A DNA stretch of 64,000 nt, from NCBI RefSeq assembly GCF_003390335.1, contig NZ_QUOU01000001.1, positions 4,278,001 to 4,342,000 on the forward strand, in the 5' to 3' direction. This DNA comes from Thalassotalea euphylliae (GTDB taxonomy: Bacteria > Pseudomonadota > Gammaproteobacteria > Enterobacterales > Alteromonadaceae). This document shows positions 63,576 to 64,000 of the stretch, one piece after another (position 1 is the stretch's first letter; each line of letters opens with the position of its first letter). The notes under the pieces were generated by a model that saw only the letters and a program-made list of their open reading frames with translations, searched no databases and was not told the origin of the DNA. Position numbers and translations under genes: made by a program.

Positions 63576-63999
63576 TTATTCCTCCTTGATGTGCCACTCC
63601 CTCACCATAACCAATTGCACCAGGAGTATTTCTGACTTCTTCCAGTAGTGTTGCGTGATCTTTAACGACAATCGGGGCACTGCCGACGCCGGAGAAAATC
63701 ATTTTGTTCCAAATTCGGTCGAGTTGATACGGAAATATCTTTAGGATCTCTTTTGAAAAGCGCTGGTGTAACGGGTCACTACTTGCCAAGACAAACACAA
63801 TAATGGGCTGCCCGTTGGGCCACCGGGTAATGCGTTTAGAAAATATTCTTCTCAGCTCAAGTTTCGACAGCTGAGTAGTCGAAGCCGATGGATGGACAAC
63901 GGCAGAAACCTCCGCGGCGAGTGAGGGAGCTGAACATAAAGCAAGGAAAATAACGAGGAGAATGAGCTTGTTAATAACAACGTCCTTGTGTACTTCACT
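63553..63999 (-). CDS. Phosphate-binding-like periplasmic protein, 5' end uncertain
   Basis: The minus frame is open to the window edge. From about 63970 it has a signal peptide (INKLILLVIFLALCSAPSLAAEV) and then the PstS-like fold segments (LSKLELRRIFSKRITRWPNGQPIIVF, IFSGVGSAPIVVKDHATLLEEVRNTPGAIGYGEG). No ATG or GTG is present in-frame at the expected start; the true start may be ATT near the AAGGA site or lie beyond the window. It overlaps the porin gene start by 23 bases, hinting at coupled expression. Confidence 0.65.
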   Translation of the reverse strand, partial: SEVHKDVVINKLILLVIFLALCSAPSLAAEVSAVVHPSASTTQLSKLELRRIFSKRITRWPNGQPIIVFVLASSDPLHQRFSKEILKIFPYQLDRIWNKMIFSGVGSAPIVVKDHATLLEEVRNTPGAIGYGEGVAHQGGINVIKISG

Positions 64000-64000
64000 A

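Noticed and set aside
1..64000. CRISPR arrays
   Set aside because: No regular short repeat with spacers was seen.

Overview
The window looks like a chromosome segment of a marine gammaproteobacterium, most likely Alteromonadales (Colwelliaceae/Thalassotalea-like). This rests on the order sfsA-dksA-gluQRS-pcnB-folK-panB-panC, a PLP-dependent PanP-type decarboxylase next to panBC, efp/epmB, DUF3016 paralogues and groESL-fxsA-cutA-dsbD. Taxonomy is inferred from gene families and order only.

Layout. 1-19.9 kb is ordinary core genome: replication-type protein (cut by the window edge), secreted esterase, sfsA to panC, panP, TrmB-like methyltransferase, YadGH-like ABC exporter, efp/epmB, a TPR-GGDEF protein, three tandem DUF3016 proteins and a DUF4136 lipoprotein. 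19.9-20.8 kb is a gene-free stretch of hairpin repeats. From about 20.87 to 53.64 kb lies a genomic island. It carries a DUF4102-type tyrosine integrase at its right end, an AlpA-like regulator at its left end and a shared 14-base repeat at both ends. Its left half has a PKD/lyase-like lipoprotein, a 2107-residue RHS polymorphic toxin with an HNH nuclease tip and candidate immunity gene, an IS256-family element with an intact 8-bp target duplication, and a Fic protein. 53.7-64 kb is core again: groESL, fxsA, cutA, dsbD, ung, a GGDEF-EAL protein, a porin-like protein and a partial phosphate-binding-like protein.

Main discovery. Nested in the island, at 35.2-51.07 kb, is a mobilizable element in which six genes on the minus strand read as intact proteins only if UGA is translated, and the amino acid that fits is glycine. 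I count 51 in-frame TGA codons in about 2,024 codons, with no in-frame TAA or TAG and no frameshift. The TGAs fall at glycines that define families: the first P-loop glycine and the DPHG glycine of a VirB4/HerA-like ATPase, the RPGF motif and the FYYG..KW.GK..GNH block of a large serine recombinase, and the LT..G/HHG region of a replication-relaxation protein. UGA=Gly is known as the genetic code of SR1/Absconditabacteria and Gracilibacteria (code 25). I know of no description of it in an element inside a gammaproteobacterial chromosome.

The same element also carries genes with no internal TGA: T4SS coupling protein, MobA-type relaxase, MobC-like protein, a J-domain protein, a two-gene Hachiman-type defence system (HamA/HamB) and an XRE regulator. 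It is therefore a mosaic: recombinase, replication-relaxation protein, DNA-pumping ATPase and a 564-residue unknown are recoded, while the mob and defence genes are readable with the standard code. By eye I found no tRNA-Gly(UCA) in the window. Either the suppressor is elsewhere in the genome, or the recoded genes are silent and the element is stranded in a standard-code host.
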